Below, piece after piece: positions 25,290 through 33,846 of a stretch of 64,000 nt of DNA; positions within the stretch are counted from its first letter, which is position 1, and every line of letters starts with the position of its first letter. The position numbers and the translations under genes are program-made. The DNA comes from Kluyvera sp047971185 (GTDB lineage Bacteria; Pseudomonadota; Gammaproteobacteria; Enterobacterales; Enterobacteriaceae): the NCBI RefSeq assembly GCF_047971185.1, contig NZ_JBKDZH010000049.1, positions 1 to 64,000 of the forward strand, in the 5' to 3' direction. The notes beneath the pieces are model-generated. The model saw only the letters and a program-made list of their open reading frames with translations. It did no database searches and was not told the origin of the DNA.

Positions 25290-25316
25290 TTATCGGCCTG
25301 AATGTCGCAAAGTTTA
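25290..25316 (-). promoter_or_regulatory. Sigma-28 promoter of fliDST
   Basis: On the minus strand: TAAACTTT (25309-25316), an 11-base spacer, then GCCGATAA (25290-25297). This matches the FliA consensus TAAAGTTT-N11-GCCGATAA at 15 of 16 positions. Confidence 0.93.
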
Positions 25317-25408
25317 CGCCTGATGATAAATTTCTAATGGCAGGAATAAGGGCAAGAGGAAAGAGTATTTCGGCGGCTAAAAAAAAGCGTGATTACGAAA
25401 AAAAATTC

Positions 25409-25435
25409 TAAAGGTTGTTTTACGGCAGACGATAA
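25409..25435 (+). promoter_or_regulatory. Sigma-28 promoter of fliC
   Basis: TAAAGGTT (25409-25416), 11-base spacer, GACGATAA (25428-25435), at the same place as the E. coli fliC promoter. It drives flagellin as a class 3 gene after FlgM release. The leader from here to the ATG is also close to E. coli. Confidence 0.93.
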
Positions 25436-25511
25436 CAAGTTTGACGGCGATTGAGCCGACGGGTGGAAACCCATTACGTAATCAACGACTTGCAATATAG
25501 GATAACGAATC

Positions 25512-27188
25512 ATGGCACAAGTCATTAATACCAACAGCCTCTCGCTGATCACTCAGAACAATATCAACAAGAACCAGTCTGCTCTGTCGAGTTCTATCGA
25601 GCGTCTGTCTTCTGGCTTGCGTATCAACAGCGCGAAGGATGACGCAGCGGGTCAGGCGATTGCTAACCGTTTCACCTCTAACATTAAAGGCCTGACTCAG
25701 GCGGCACGTAACGCCAACGACGGTATCTCCGTTGCGCAGACGACTGAAGGCGCGCTGTCTGAAATCAACAACAACTTACAGCGTATTCGTGAGCTGACCG
25801 TTCAGGCCACTACCGGTACTAACTCCGATTCTGACCTGGACTCCATCCAGGACGAAATCAAATCCCGTCTGGACGAAATTGACCGTGTATCTGGTCAGAC
25901 CCAGTTCAACGGCGTGAACGTGCTGGCAAAAGACGGCTCCATGAAAATTCAGGTTGGTGCGAACGATGGCGAAACCATCACGATTGACCTGAAAAAAATT
26001 GACTCTTCAACTCTGAACCTGACCAGCTTTAACGTGAATGGCAAAGGTGCTGTTGACAATGCTAAAGCAACAGAATCGGACCTGACTACCGCTGGTTTTA
26101 CCCAAGGTGCTGTAGATACTAATGGCAATAGCACCTGGACTAAATCTACGACGACGAACTTCCAGGCAGCAACAGCAGCCAGTGTGCTTGGTTCAGTGAA
26201 GACTGGTAGCACCATTAGCTATACCGGTACCGATACTGGCTTAGGGGTTGCAGCCAGTGGTAATTACACTTACGACGCAACTAACAAGTCCTATACATTT
26301 GATGCGACAGGCCTCACCGGTGCTAACACTGCGACTGCTCTGAAAGGTTACTTAGCTACAGATACTAATACCGCCAAAATTTCAATTGGTGGTACTGAGC
26401 AAGAAGTGAACATCGCTAAAGATGGTACCATCACCGATACCAACGGCGATGCTCTTTATCTGGATACAACGGGCAACCTGACTAAAAACAGCGCAGGTAC
26501 TCCGCCAGTTGCTACTCTGGATAATGTGTTGGCTTCTACACGGGATGCCACCATCAGCTTCGATAGCGGTATGAAGGTTACTTACACTTCTGGTACTGGC
26601 GCAGATATCACTGGTGCATCAATTTCCGCTGCTGATATGGCAACAAAATTGGATGGAAAGGCATATACAGTTGCTACTGGTGCTGAGTCCTATGATGTTG
26701 CTGCAACTACAGGTGCAGTGACTGCAACTACAGGCGGCGCAGCCGTATTTACTGATACTGATGGCAAACTCACTACCAGCCCGAGCAGTACAGTTACCCA
26801 GACCTACCATGAATTTGCTAACGGCAACATCTATGATGATAAAGGTGCTTCTCTTTACAAAGCTGCTGATGGTTCTCTTACTACTGAAGCAACAGGTAAG
26901 TCTGAAGCTACTACCGATCCGCTGAAAGCTCTGGATGACGCAATTAGCCAGATTGACAAATTCCGTTCTTCCCTGGGTGCTATCCAGAACCGTCTGGATT
27001 CCGCGGTCACCAACCTGAACAACACCACCACCAACCTGTCTGAAGCGCAGTCCCGTATTCAGGACGCCGACTATGCGACCGAAGTGTCCAACATGTCTAA
27101 AGCGCAGATCATCCAGCAGGCCGGTAACTCCGTGCTGGCAAAAGCCAACCAGGTACCGCAGCAGGTTCTGTCTCTGCTGCAGGGCTAA
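25512..27188 (+). CDS. fliC: FliC flagellin
   Basis: 558 residues. The N-terminal D0/D1 region (about 1-175, AQVINTNSLSLITQNNINKN) and C-terminal D1/D0 region (about 470-558, ending VPQQVLSLLQG) are nearly those of E. coli and contain the polymerisation and TLR5-contact segments. The middle (about 180-465) is Thr/Ala/Asp-rich, without the usual cysteine or aromatic clusters. It is visibly richer in A and T than the ends, the antigenic H-type domain that recombines between strains. Ends 19 bases before a strong terminator. Confidence 0.97.
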   Translation: MAQVINTNSLSLITQNNINKNQSALSSSIERLSSGLRINSAKDDAAGQAIANRFTSNIKGLTQAARNANDGISVAQTTEGALSEINNNLQRIRELTVQATTGTNSDSDLDSIQDEIKSRLDEIDRVSGQTQFNGVNVLAKDGSMKIQVGANDGETITIDLKKIDSSTLNLTSFNVNGKGAVDNAKATESDLTTAGFTQGAVDTNGNSTWTKSTTTNFQAATAASVLGSVKTGSTISYTGTDTGLGVAASGNYTYDATNKSYTFDATGLTGANTATALKGYLATDTNTAKISIGGTEQEVNIAKDGTITDTNGDALYLDTTGNLTKNSAGTPPVATLDNVLASTRDATISFDSGMKVTYTSGTGADITGASISAADMATKLDGKAYTVATGAESYDVAATTGAVTATTGGAAVFTDTDGKLTTSPSSTVTQTYHEFANGNIYDDKGASLYKAADGSLTTEATGKSEATTDPLKALDDAISQIDKFRSSLGAIQNRLDSAVTNLNNTTTNLSEAQSRIQDADYATEVSNMSKAQIIQQAGNSVLAKANQVPQQVLSLLQG

Positions 27189-27206
27189 TCGCTCGCTTCC
27201 TGACCC

Positions 27207-27230
27207 AACCCCGCCTCGGCGGGGTTTTTT
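27207..27230 (+). terminator. fliC terminator
   Basis: CCCCGCC (27209-27215) and GGCGGGG (27218-27224) pair around a 2-base loop, flanked by AA upstream and TTTTTT downstream: a strong intrinsic terminator. In E. coli the RNA end here also forms the 3' end of sRNA FliX. Confidence 0.9.
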
Positions 27231-27299
27231 GTTACTGAAATTTCACTTACTCCGTAAATAACCCCACATTTGCCCCACTGTTCCACCGATTAAAACGGC

Positions 27300-27326
27300 T
27301 ACAGAAACGGATAATCGTGCCGATAA
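27300..27326 (+). promoter_or_regulatory. Sigma-28 type promoter upstream of fliA
   Basis: TACAGAAA (27300-27307), 11-base spacer, GCCGATAA (27319-27326). The -10 box is perfect and the -35 box partial. fliA is normally transcribed from both an FlhDC-dependent sigma-70 promoter and its own sigma-28 promoter; the sigma-70 elements were not resolved. Confidence 0.65.
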
Positions 27327-27352
27327 CTCATATTAATGCAGGGCTGTTTATC

Positions 27353-28072
27353 GTGAATTCAATGTATACCGCTGAAGGTGTAATGGATAAACACTCGCTA
27401 TGGCAACGCTATGTGCCGTTGGTGCGCCATGAAGCGCTGCGCCTCCAGGTGCGTTTGCCGGCGAGCGTGGAACTGGACGATCTGCTCCAGGCGGGCGGTA
27501 TCGGCTTATTGAACGCTGTTGAACGCTATGACGCTCTGCAAGGTACGGCATTTACCACTTACGCAGTGCAACGCATCCGTGGGGCGATGCTGGACGAACT
27601 ACGCAGCCGGGACTGGGTGCCGCGTAGCGTCCGGCGGAACGCGCGTGAAGTTGCGCAAACGCTGGGTCAACTGGAGCAAGAGCTGGGACGAAACGCGACG
27701 GAAACTGAAGTCGCGCAGCGATTGGGGATTGCGGTTGAGGAATACCGTCAGGTGCTGTTAGATACCAATAACAGCCAGCTTTTTTCCTACGACGAGTGGC
27801 GAGAAGAGTATGGCGACAGCATCGAACTGGTGACGGAAGAGAATCAGCATGAAAACCCGCTGCATCAACTGCTGGAAGGCGATCTTCGCCAGCGCGTGAT
27901 GGAGGCGATTGAAGCCTTACCGGAGCGTGAAAAGTTGGTGTTAACCCTCTATTACCAGGAAGAGCTTAATCTCAAAGAGATTGGCGCGGTGCTGGAAGTG
28001 GGGGAGTCGCGCGTCAGTCAACTGCACAGTCAGGCGATCAAGCGTCTGCGCATCAAACTGGGTAAGCTTTAG
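27353..28072 (+). CDS. fliA: FliA, flagellar sigma factor 28
   Basis: 239 residues from the GTG at 27353 (V-N-S-M-Y-TAEGVMDKHSLW), the start used in E. coli; a longer ATG reading lacks support. Region 2 (ELDDLLQAGGIGLLNAVERY, then RIRGAMLDELRSRDWVPRSV) and region 4 (LKEIGAVLEVGESRVSQLHS) are near-identical to E. coli. Directs class 3 motility and chemotaxis transcription and is held by the anti-sigma factor FlgM. Confidence 0.97.
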   Translation: MNSMYTAEGVMDKHSLWQRYVPLVRHEALRLQVRLPASVELDDLLQAGGIGLLNAVERYDALQGTAFTTYAVQRIRGAMLDELRSRDWVPRSVRRNAREVAQTLGQLEQELGRNATETEVAQRLGIAVEEYRQVLLDTNNSQLFSYDEWREEYGDSIELVTEENQHENPLHQLLEGDLRQRVMEAIEALPEREKLVLTLYYQEELNLKEIGAVLEVGESRVSQLHSQAIKRLRIKLGKL

Positions 28073-28115
28073 GTTTAAAGAATGCCGCATTAATCAATGA
28101 AAACCCGGAGTTATC

Positions 28116-28664
28116 ATGATGATGCAGGTAAAAAGACGGCCACTAAGCCGCTATTTGAAAGACTTCAAACACAGCCAGACGCACTGCGCACACTGCCATA
28201 AACTGCTCGACCGCATTACGCTGGTCCGGCAGGGGGAGATAGTCAATAAAATCGCGATCTCCCGTCTTGATACATTGATGGATGAAGTGGCGTGGCAGCA
28301 TGAACGCGAAGCCTGGTCCGCGCTGTGCCGTTTCTGCGGCGATCTGCATTGTAAAGAGCAGAGCGCCTTCTTCAATATCATCCGCTTTAAACAATATCTG
28401 CTTGAACAAACGGACATGAGCGCGGGAACCGTGCGGGAATACGTGGTGCGCTTGCGTCGTCTCGGTAATCACTTTGCCGAACAACAGGTACCGCGTTCGC
28501 TGCTTCAGGAACCTTACGCCGACGAGAAGCTGGAGGCGTGGCTACCGGACACCAGCACCAACAATTATCGTATCGCCTTACGTAAATACCTGCGCTTTCA
28601 GCGCCATCTGCCGTTGAACGACGAGCAAAATTTCGCAGACCGGGAAACCTCTGATATATATTAA
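28116..28664 (+). CDS. fliZ: FliZ, regulator of motility and curli
   Basis: 182 residues (E. coli 183), starting MMMQVKRRPLSRYLKDFKHS. It has the phage-integrase-like SAM fold region (GTVREYVVRLRRLGNHF) and the C-terminal DNA-binding arginine region LRKYLRFQRH. FliZ competes with sigma-S at promoters, so it favours motility over curli and biofilm. 43 bases after fliA, in the same operon. Confidence 0.93.
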   Translation: MMMQVKRRPLSRYLKDFKHSQTHCAHCHKLLDRITLVRQGEIVNKIAISRLDTLMDEVAWQHEREAWSALCRFCGDLHCKEQSAFFNIIRFKQYLLEQTDMSAGTVREYVVRLRRLGNHFAEQQVPRSLLQEPYADEKLEAWLPDTSTNNYRIALRKYLRFQRHLPLNDEQNFADRETSDIY

Positions 28665-28750
28665 ATTGGAATAAGATGTATCGCATGGGTGTTTGTCATT
28701 GCTGACGAACGGTTTACACTACGAAAAAATCGATGTTTTTCGGGGGCATA

Positions 28751-29551
28751 ATGAAATTGAATTTTCTGGGTCGTCAGGCGCTGATGGGCGTAATGGCCGT
28801 TGCGTTAGTCGCGGGGGCAAGCGTGCAGGCGTTTGCAGCCGAAAATTTATTAAACCAGGTAAAAGAACGCGGCACGCTGCGCGTTGGGCTGGAAGGCACC
28901 TATCCCCCGTTCAGTTTCCAGGGCGATGACGGCAAGCTGACTGGTTTTGAAGTTGAGTTCGCCAACGAACTGGCGAAGCACCTTGGCGTGAAGGCCGATC
29001 TGAAACCGACCAAATGGGACGGCATGCTGGCGTCGCTGGACTCCAAACGTATTGACGTGGTGATTAACCAGGTGACCATTTCGCCGGAACGTCAGAAAAA
29101 ATATGACTTCTCTACCCCGTACACCATCTCCGGTATCCAGGCGCTGGTGAAAAAGGGCAGTGAAGACACCATCAAAACCGCCGCCGACCTGAAAGGGAAA
29201 AAAGTGGGCGTCGGTCTGGGTACGAACTATGAAGAGTGGCTGCGCCAGAACGTGCAGGGCGTGGACATTCGTACCTACGACGATGATCCGACCAAATATC
29301 AGGATCTGCGCGTAGGCCGCATTAACGCGATTCTGGTCGATCGCCTGGCAGCGCTGGATCTGGTGAAGAAAACCAACAACACCCTGGCGGTCGCCGGTGA
29401 TGCGTTCTCCCGTCAGGAATCGGGCGTTGCGCTGCGTAAAGGTAACGATGACCTGCTGAAAGCGGTAGATAGCGCGATTGACGCCATGCATAAAGACGGT
29501 AGTCTGAAGGCGCTGTCCGAAAAATGGTTCGGTGCAGACGTTACGCAGTAA
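28751..29551 (+). CDS. tcyJ: TcyJ (FliY), cystine-binding periplasmic protein
   Basis: 266 residues from the ATG giving MKLNFLGRQALMGVMAVALV, the E. coli length; an upstream ATG is not preferred. Signal peptide cleaved after QAFA. SBP_bac_3 fold with GTLRVGLEGTYPPFSFQGDD. It binds L-cystine and related sulfur compounds for the TcyL-TcyN transporter encoded 3' of dcyD. In E. coli the locus responds to CysB and is partly co-transcribed with fliAZ. Confidence 0.95.
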   Translation: MKLNFLGRQALMGVMAVALVAGASVQAFAAENLLNQVKERGTLRVGLEGTYPPFSFQGDDGKLTGFEVEFANELAKHLGVKADLKPTKWDGMLASLDSKRIDVVINQVTISPERQKKYDFSTPYTISGIQALVKKGSEDTIKTAADLKGKKVGVGLGTNYEEWLRQNVQGVDIRTYDDDPTKYQDLRVGRINAILVDRLAALDLVKKTNNTLAVAGDAFSRQESGVALRKGNDDLLKAVDSAIDAMHKDGSLKALSEKWFGADVTQ

Positions 29552-29565
29552 TCGCTCTGAAGGAA

Positions 29566-29592
29566 AAAAGGCGCTGAAAGAGCGCCTTTTTT
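29566..29592 (+). terminator. Terminator after tcyJ
   Basis: AAGGCGCT (29568-29575) and AGCGCCTT (29581-29588) with a 5-base loop and a run of T. It separates tcyJ from dcyD and could lower downstream gene expression relative to the binding protein. Confidence 0.85.
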
Positions 29593-29632
29593 TATTTAAG
29601 GCGCATAATAAAAACGAGACCAAGGAGATGCT

Positions 29633-30619
29633 ATGTCACTGCAAAATTTAACCCGTTTCCCGCGCCTGGAATTTATTGGCGCGCCGACGCCGCTGGAATA
29701 CCTGCCGCGTTTTTCCGACTACATCGGGCGCGACATCTTTATCAAACGTGACGACGTGACGCCGCTGGCGATGGGCGGCAATAAGCTGCGCAAGCTGGAA
29801 TTTCTCGCCGCCGACGCGCTGCGCGAAGGTGCCGACACGCTGGTCACCGCTGGGGCGATCCAGTCTAACCACGTACGCCAGACCGCGGCGGTGGCGGCAA
29901 AACTGGGGCTGCACTGCGTGGCGCTGCTGGAAAATCCGATGGGCACCACGGCGGAAAACTATCTCAGCAACGGCAACCGCCTGCTGCTGGATCTGTTTAA
30001 TACCCAGGTCGAGATGTGTGAGGCATTGACCGACCCGAACGCGCAGCTGGCTGAACTGGCGACGCGTCTTGAAGCGCAGGGCTTTCGTCCTTATGTGATT
30101 CCGGTGGGCGGTTCAAACGCGCTGGGGGCGCTGGGGTACGTGGAGAGCGCGCTGGAAATCGCGCAGCAGTGCGAAGGTGCGGTGTCGATTTCCTCCGTGG
30201 TGGTCGCTTCCGGCAGCGCGGGAACCCATGCCGGTCTGGCCGTGGGGCTCGAACAGGTGATGCCGGAAGCCGAGCTGATTGGCGTCACCGTTTCCCGCAA
30301 GGTGGCCGATCAACTGCCGAAAGTGGTCACGCTCCAGCAGGAAATTGCGCGCAGCCTTGAATTGACGGCTACCGCCGGGATCACGCTGTGGGACGATTAT
30401 TTCGCCCCGAGCTACGGTATTCCGAACGACGCCGGCATGGAAGCGGTGAAACTGCTCGCACGTCTGGAAGGCATTCTGCTTGACCCGGTCTACACCGGTA
30501 AAGCGATGGCCGGGCTTATTGACGGCATTAACCAGAAACGCTTTAAAGATGAAGGGCCTATTCTGTTTATCCATACCGGCGGCGCGCCTGCGCTGTTCGC
30601 CTATCATCCTCACATTTAA
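29633..30619 (+). CDS. dcyD: DcyD, D-cysteine desulfhydrase
   Basis: 328 residues, the E. coli length. A PLP enzyme of the tryptophan synthase beta fold: K51 in GGNKLRK forms the Schiff base, and S78 in AIQSNHVRQ is the partner residue. Converts D-cysteine to pyruvate, sulfide and ammonia, protecting against D-cysteine and supplying sulfur. Lies between the binding protein and permease genes of the cystine system. Confidence 0.95.
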   Translation: MSLQNLTRFPRLEFIGAPTPLEYLPRFSDYIGRDIFIKRDDVTPLAMGGNKLRKLEFLAADALREGADTLVTAGAIQSNHVRQTAAVAAKLGLHCVALLENPMGTTAENYLSNGNRLLLDLFNTQVEMCEALTDPNAQLAELATRLEAQGFRPYVIPVGGSNALGALGYVESALEIAQQCEGAVSISSVVVASGSAGTHAGLAVGLEQVMPEAELIGVTVSRKVADQLPKVVTLQQEIARSLELTATAGITLWDDYFAPSYGIPNDAGMEAVKLLARLEGILLDPVYTGKAMAGLIDGINQKRFKDEGPILFIHTGGAPALFAYHPHI

Positions 30620-30632
30620 ATAGAACGCGCTC

Positions 30633-31301
30633 ATGCAAGAAAGTATTCAATTAGTGATCGACTCCGCGCCGTATCTGCTCAAAGGCGCGGTATTTACCCT
30701 CCAGCTCAGTATCGGCGGGATGTTCTTTGGGCTGGTGTTGGGCTTTATTCTCGCGCTGATGCGCCTGTCGCCGGTTGCGCCGGTGCGCTGGCTGGCACGC
30801 TGCTACATCTCTATTTTCCGCGGTACGCCGCTGATCGCGCAGCTGTTTATGATCTACTACGGTCTGCCGCAGTTCGGCATTGAGCTGGATCCTATCCCCT
30901 CGGCGATGATTGGCCTGTCGCTGAATACCGCGGCCTATGCTGCTGAAACGCTGCGTGCGGCGATTTCGTCGATCGATAAAGGTCAGTGGGAAGCGGCGGC
31001 GAGTATCGGCATGACCCCGTGGCAGACGATGCGCCGGGCGATTCTGCCGCAGGCGGGCAGGGTGGCGCTGCCGCCGCTGTCGAACAGCTTTATCAGCCTG
31101 GTGAAGGACACTTCGCTGGCGGCAACGATCCAGGTGCCGGAACTGTTCCGTCAGGCGCAGCTGATCACCTCCCGCACTCTGGAAGTGTTCACCATGTACC
31201 TCGCCGCCTCGCTGATTTACTGGGTGATGGCGACCGTATTGTCGGTGCTGCAGAACTATTTTGAAAATCAGCTTAACCGCCAGGAGCGAGATCCGAAATG
31301 A
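30633..31301 (+). CDS. tcyL: TcyL, cystine ABC transporter permease
   Basis: 222 residues with about five transmembrane helices and the permease-ATPase coupling motif EAAASIGMTPWQTMRRAILP. Inner-membrane component of the TcyJLN L-cystine importer. 13 bases after dcyD; stop overlaps tcyN (ATGA). Confidence 0.95.
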   Translation: MQESIQLVIDSAPYLLKGAVFTLQLSIGGMFFGLVLGFILALMRLSPVAPVRWLARCYISIFRGTPLIAQLFMIYYGLPQFGIELDPIPSAMIGLSLNTAAYAAETLRAAISSIDKGQWEAAASIGMTPWQTMRRAILPQAGRVALPPLSNSFISLVKDTSLAATIQVPELFRQAQLITSRTLEVFTMYLAASLIYWVMATVLSVLQNYFENQLNRQERDPK

Positions 31302-32050
31302 GCGCAATTGAAGTCAAAAACCTGGTGAAAAAATTCCACGGCCAGACGGTGCTGCATGGTATCGACCTCGAGGTGAAAGAGGGGGAAGTGGTGGCAATTA
31401 TCGGGCCGAGCGGCTCGGGAAAAACCACGCTGCTGCGCAGCATTAACCTGCTGGAACAGCCGGAAAGCGGCACCATTCGCGTCGGGGATATCACCATTGA
31501 TACCGCCCGCCCCATCAGCCAGCAAAAAGGGCTGATCCGCCGCCTGCGCCAGCACGTCGGCTTTGTGTTCCAGAGCTTCAATTTGTTCCCACACCGGACG
31601 GTGCTGGAGAATATTATTGAAGGGCCGGTGATCGTCAAGGGGGAAGATAAACCTGGCGCGATTGCCCGCGCTCGCGAGCTGCTGGGTAAGGTGGGGCTGT
31701 CCGGGAAGGAGGAAAGTTATCCGCGGCGTCTGTCTGGCGGCCAACAGCAGCGTGTGGCAATTGCCCGCGCTTTGGCGATGCGCCCGGACGTGATCCTGTT
31801 CGACGAACCCACGTCGGCGCTGGATCCCGAGCTGGTAGGGGAGGTGCTGAACACCATTCGCGCGCTGGCGCAGGAAAAGCGAACCATGGTCATCGTTACC
31901 CACGAGATGAGCTTTGCCCGCGACGTGGCGGACCGGGCCATCTTTATGGATCAGGGGCGGATTGTGGAACAGGGTGAAGCCAAAGCGCTGTTTGCCAATC
32001 CGCAGCAGGCCCGTACCCGTCAGTTCCTGGAAAAATTCCTGATGCAGTAA
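31298..32050 (+). CDS. tcyN: TcyN, cystine ABC transporter ATPase
   Basis: 250 residues. Walker A GPSGSGKT (36-43), signature LSGGQQQR, Walker B VILFDEPTSALDPE. Polar amino acid transporter ATPase family. Translationally coupled to tcyL. Energises cystine uptake. Confidence 0.95.
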   Translation: MSAIEVKNLVKKFHGQTVLHGIDLEVKEGEVVAIIGPSGSGKTTLLRSINLLEQPESGTIRVGDITIDTARPISQQKGLIRRLRQHVGFVFQSFNLFPHRTVLENIIEGPVIVKGEDKPGAIARARELLGKVGLSGKEESYPRRLSGGQQQRVAIARALAMRPDVILFDEPTSALDPELVGEVLNTIRALAQEKRTMVIVTHEMSFARDVADRAIFMDQGRIVEQGEAKALFANPQQARTRQFLEKFLMQ

Positions 32051-32059
32051 TCGCATTGG

Positions 32060-32089
32060 GGCGCGTCGGGTATCCCATCCCGGCGCGCC
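32060..32089 (+). terminator. GC-rich hairpin after tcyN
   Basis: GGCGCGTCGGG (32060-32070) and CCCGGCGCGCC (32079-32089) pair over 11 bases with one wobble. There is no T run, so either a stabilising 3' hairpin or a weak terminator. Confidence 0.5.
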
Positions 32090-32372
32090 GTAAGCGGGAC
32101 TTAATTTGCATCGAAAATGATGACGCCAGTATACCCTCATCTTTTTTATGAGAAATTTTACTTAAGTATGTCCAATCAATGGGCAAATATTATGTTGTCC
32201 GTATCGCGTGCAAAGCGCCTGAAGACAGCAATATCGCGTATTGAGTTACGAAAATAGGGTATATTAAGATTATTTTGACGATGCGTGATATTTTATACAT
32301 ATAAATAAGATTTATGTGTTAGGTTTCTGTATTCATAAAAATGATTATTGATCAGGGGGTTTCTCGTTCGTT
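32090..32372 (+). promoter_or_regulatory. AT-rich control region of sdiA
   Basis: 283 bases without a credible gene. A-T-rich, with several -10-like boxes (for example TATTAAGAT and TTTTATACAT near 32260-32300). AGGGGG at about 32354-32359 is the ribosome binding site of sdiA. No specific operator was recognised. Confidence 0.4.
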
Positions 32373-33095
32373 ATGAGAGACGATGATTTTTTCAGTTGGC
32401 GGCGGGAAGTGCTGCATCTTTTCCAGGCGGCTACGGCAAGCGAACAGATATACGCGTTACTTCAACAGCAAACAGAATATCTGGAATACGATTTCTTCGC
32501 CCTGTGCGTTCGGCATCCGGTGCCGTTTACCCGACCGCGCATTTCGGTGTACACCACTTATCCTGATGCCTGGATGTCGCACTATAAGTCTGCGAACTAT
32601 ATGGCTATCGATCCGGTGCTGAAGCCAGATAATTTTTCGCTCGGCCATTTACCCTGGGATGATGAGCTGTTCAGCGACGCGCAGGAGCTGTGGCACGCGG
32701 CGCGCGCGCATGGCCTGCAAACCGGTGCGACGCAGTGTCTGATGCTGCCTAACCACGCCCACGGTTTCTTATCGGTGTCGCGCACCCGTATTCCGCACCT
32801 TACGCACGATCAAGATGAAATCGCGTTGCGGTTACAGATTCTGCTGGAAATGAGCCTGCTGGCGTTATTACGCGTCGAAGATGAAATGGTGATGCCGCGG
32901 GAGATGAAATTCAGTAAAAGGGAATTAGAAATTCTGAAATGGACGGCGGAAGGGAAAACCTCGGCGGAAATCTCTATCATTTTATCGATTTCTGAAAATA
33001 CGGTGAATTTCCATCAGAAGAACATGCAGAAGAAATTTGATGCCCCGAATAAAACGCAGATTGCCTGCTATGCGGCGGCGATTGGATTGATCTGA
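32373..33095 (+). CDS. sdiA: SdiA, LuxR-type acyl-homoserine lactone receptor
   Basis: 240 residues. N-terminal autoinducer-binding domain with the conserved YDFFALCVRHPVPFTRPR and WMSHYKSANYMAIDPVL. C-terminal LuxR helix-turn-helix (KRELEILKWTAEGKTSAEIS, then NTVNFHQKNMQKKF) is almost as in E. coli. The organism makes no obvious AHL synthase here; SdiA senses AHLs of other bacteria. No other SdiA-linked gene is adjacent. Confidence 0.95.
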   Translation: MRDDDFFSWRREVLHLFQAATASEQIYALLQQQTEYLEYDFFALCVRHPVPFTRPRISVYTTYPDAWMSHYKSANYMAIDPVLKPDNFSLGHLPWDDELFSDAQELWHAARAHGLQTGATQCLMLPNHAHGFLSVSRTRIPHLTHDQDEIALRLQILLEMSLLALLRVEDEMVMPREMKFSKRELEILKWTAEGKTSAEISIILSISENTVNFHQKNMQKKFDAPNKTQIACYAAAIGLI

Positions 33096-33126
33096 CTCGT
33101 ATTCACGTTCTGCGTGCCAGACGACA

Positions 33127-33165
33127 AACCGGCTGTCAACAGCGATGCTGACAGCCGGTTTTTTA
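33127..33165. terminator. Bidirectional terminator between sdiA and yecF
   Basis: AACCGGCTGTCA (33127-33138) and TGACAGCCGGTT (33149-33160) form a 12-bp perfect stem followed by T on the plus strand. It ends sdiA, and probably also the convergent yecF transcript. Confidence 0.88.
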
Positions 33166-33390
33166 TTACTGGCGGTAAGCTTGTTTAATTTGCTTAACGG
33201 TGCTGGTAAATACGGCAGCCTGAGCTTCATCTTCTAACTGCGCAATTTGCTTTTCCATCTTAATAATCACGCGACCCGCATCAGCCTGGCCCATCGCCTG
33301 CAGCATCAGGGTCAGCATAGCCTTCAGGCAGGATACTTCCTGGGCCAGATTTTGATTATTTTCTGCGGTGGAAAAATCAGGTGTGCTCAT
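33166..33390 (-). CDS. yecF: YecF, DUF2594 small protein
   Basis: 74 residues, the E. coli YecF length, helical (LKAMLTLMLQAMGQADAGRV). Function unknown; it is a conserved neighbour of sdiA and uvrY. Confidence 0.88.
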   Translation of the reverse strand: MSTPDFSTAENNQNLAQEVSCLKAMLTLMLQAMGQADAGRVIIKMEKQIAQLEDEAQAAVFTSTVKQIKQAYRQ

Positions 33391-33846
33391 TTATTGCCTC
33401 GTACAATTTCTGCGCATTATGCGCGATCAGGATTATGAAAGCGGCGCAGTATACCACAAGCGGAGAGAAAAAAAGGAGTGCCTGTTTTTTGCGCGCTGCT
33501 CAGATGTGATATTCATTATTATTTCAACTGTCTGTACAGCGGGTTAGCGGTAAATTGTTTAAATACGGTTCCGGCATCGTTAATTATTGTTACATATTAT
33601 AAGGGGTATTTATCAAATATACGACAAAGCGCCTGTTTACGCGATTAATCGCTGCGAGCATACTGACATCTGCCCTTGCCATCTTACTGTTTTTTCGCGC
33701 TTTCCAGCGTGTGTACATGATTATTTCCAAAAACGAGATCGAAATCGAGACTCTGGCATTTTTAGACTTTCACAGATGATATAAAACCCGGTAGTATGGG
33801 GGAATTAAGCAGTAGTAGCGTTATCCCTATTCTGGAGATTATTCCT
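33391..33846. promoter_or_regulatory. Region between yecF and uvrY
   Basis: 456 bases holding the divergent promoters of yecF and uvrY. On the plus strand, 33609-33778 is open in one frame and reads like a small membrane protein, but it has no standard start codon (see findings). AAGGGG at 33601-33606 would be a good ribosome binding site. No operator recognised. Confidence 0.4.
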
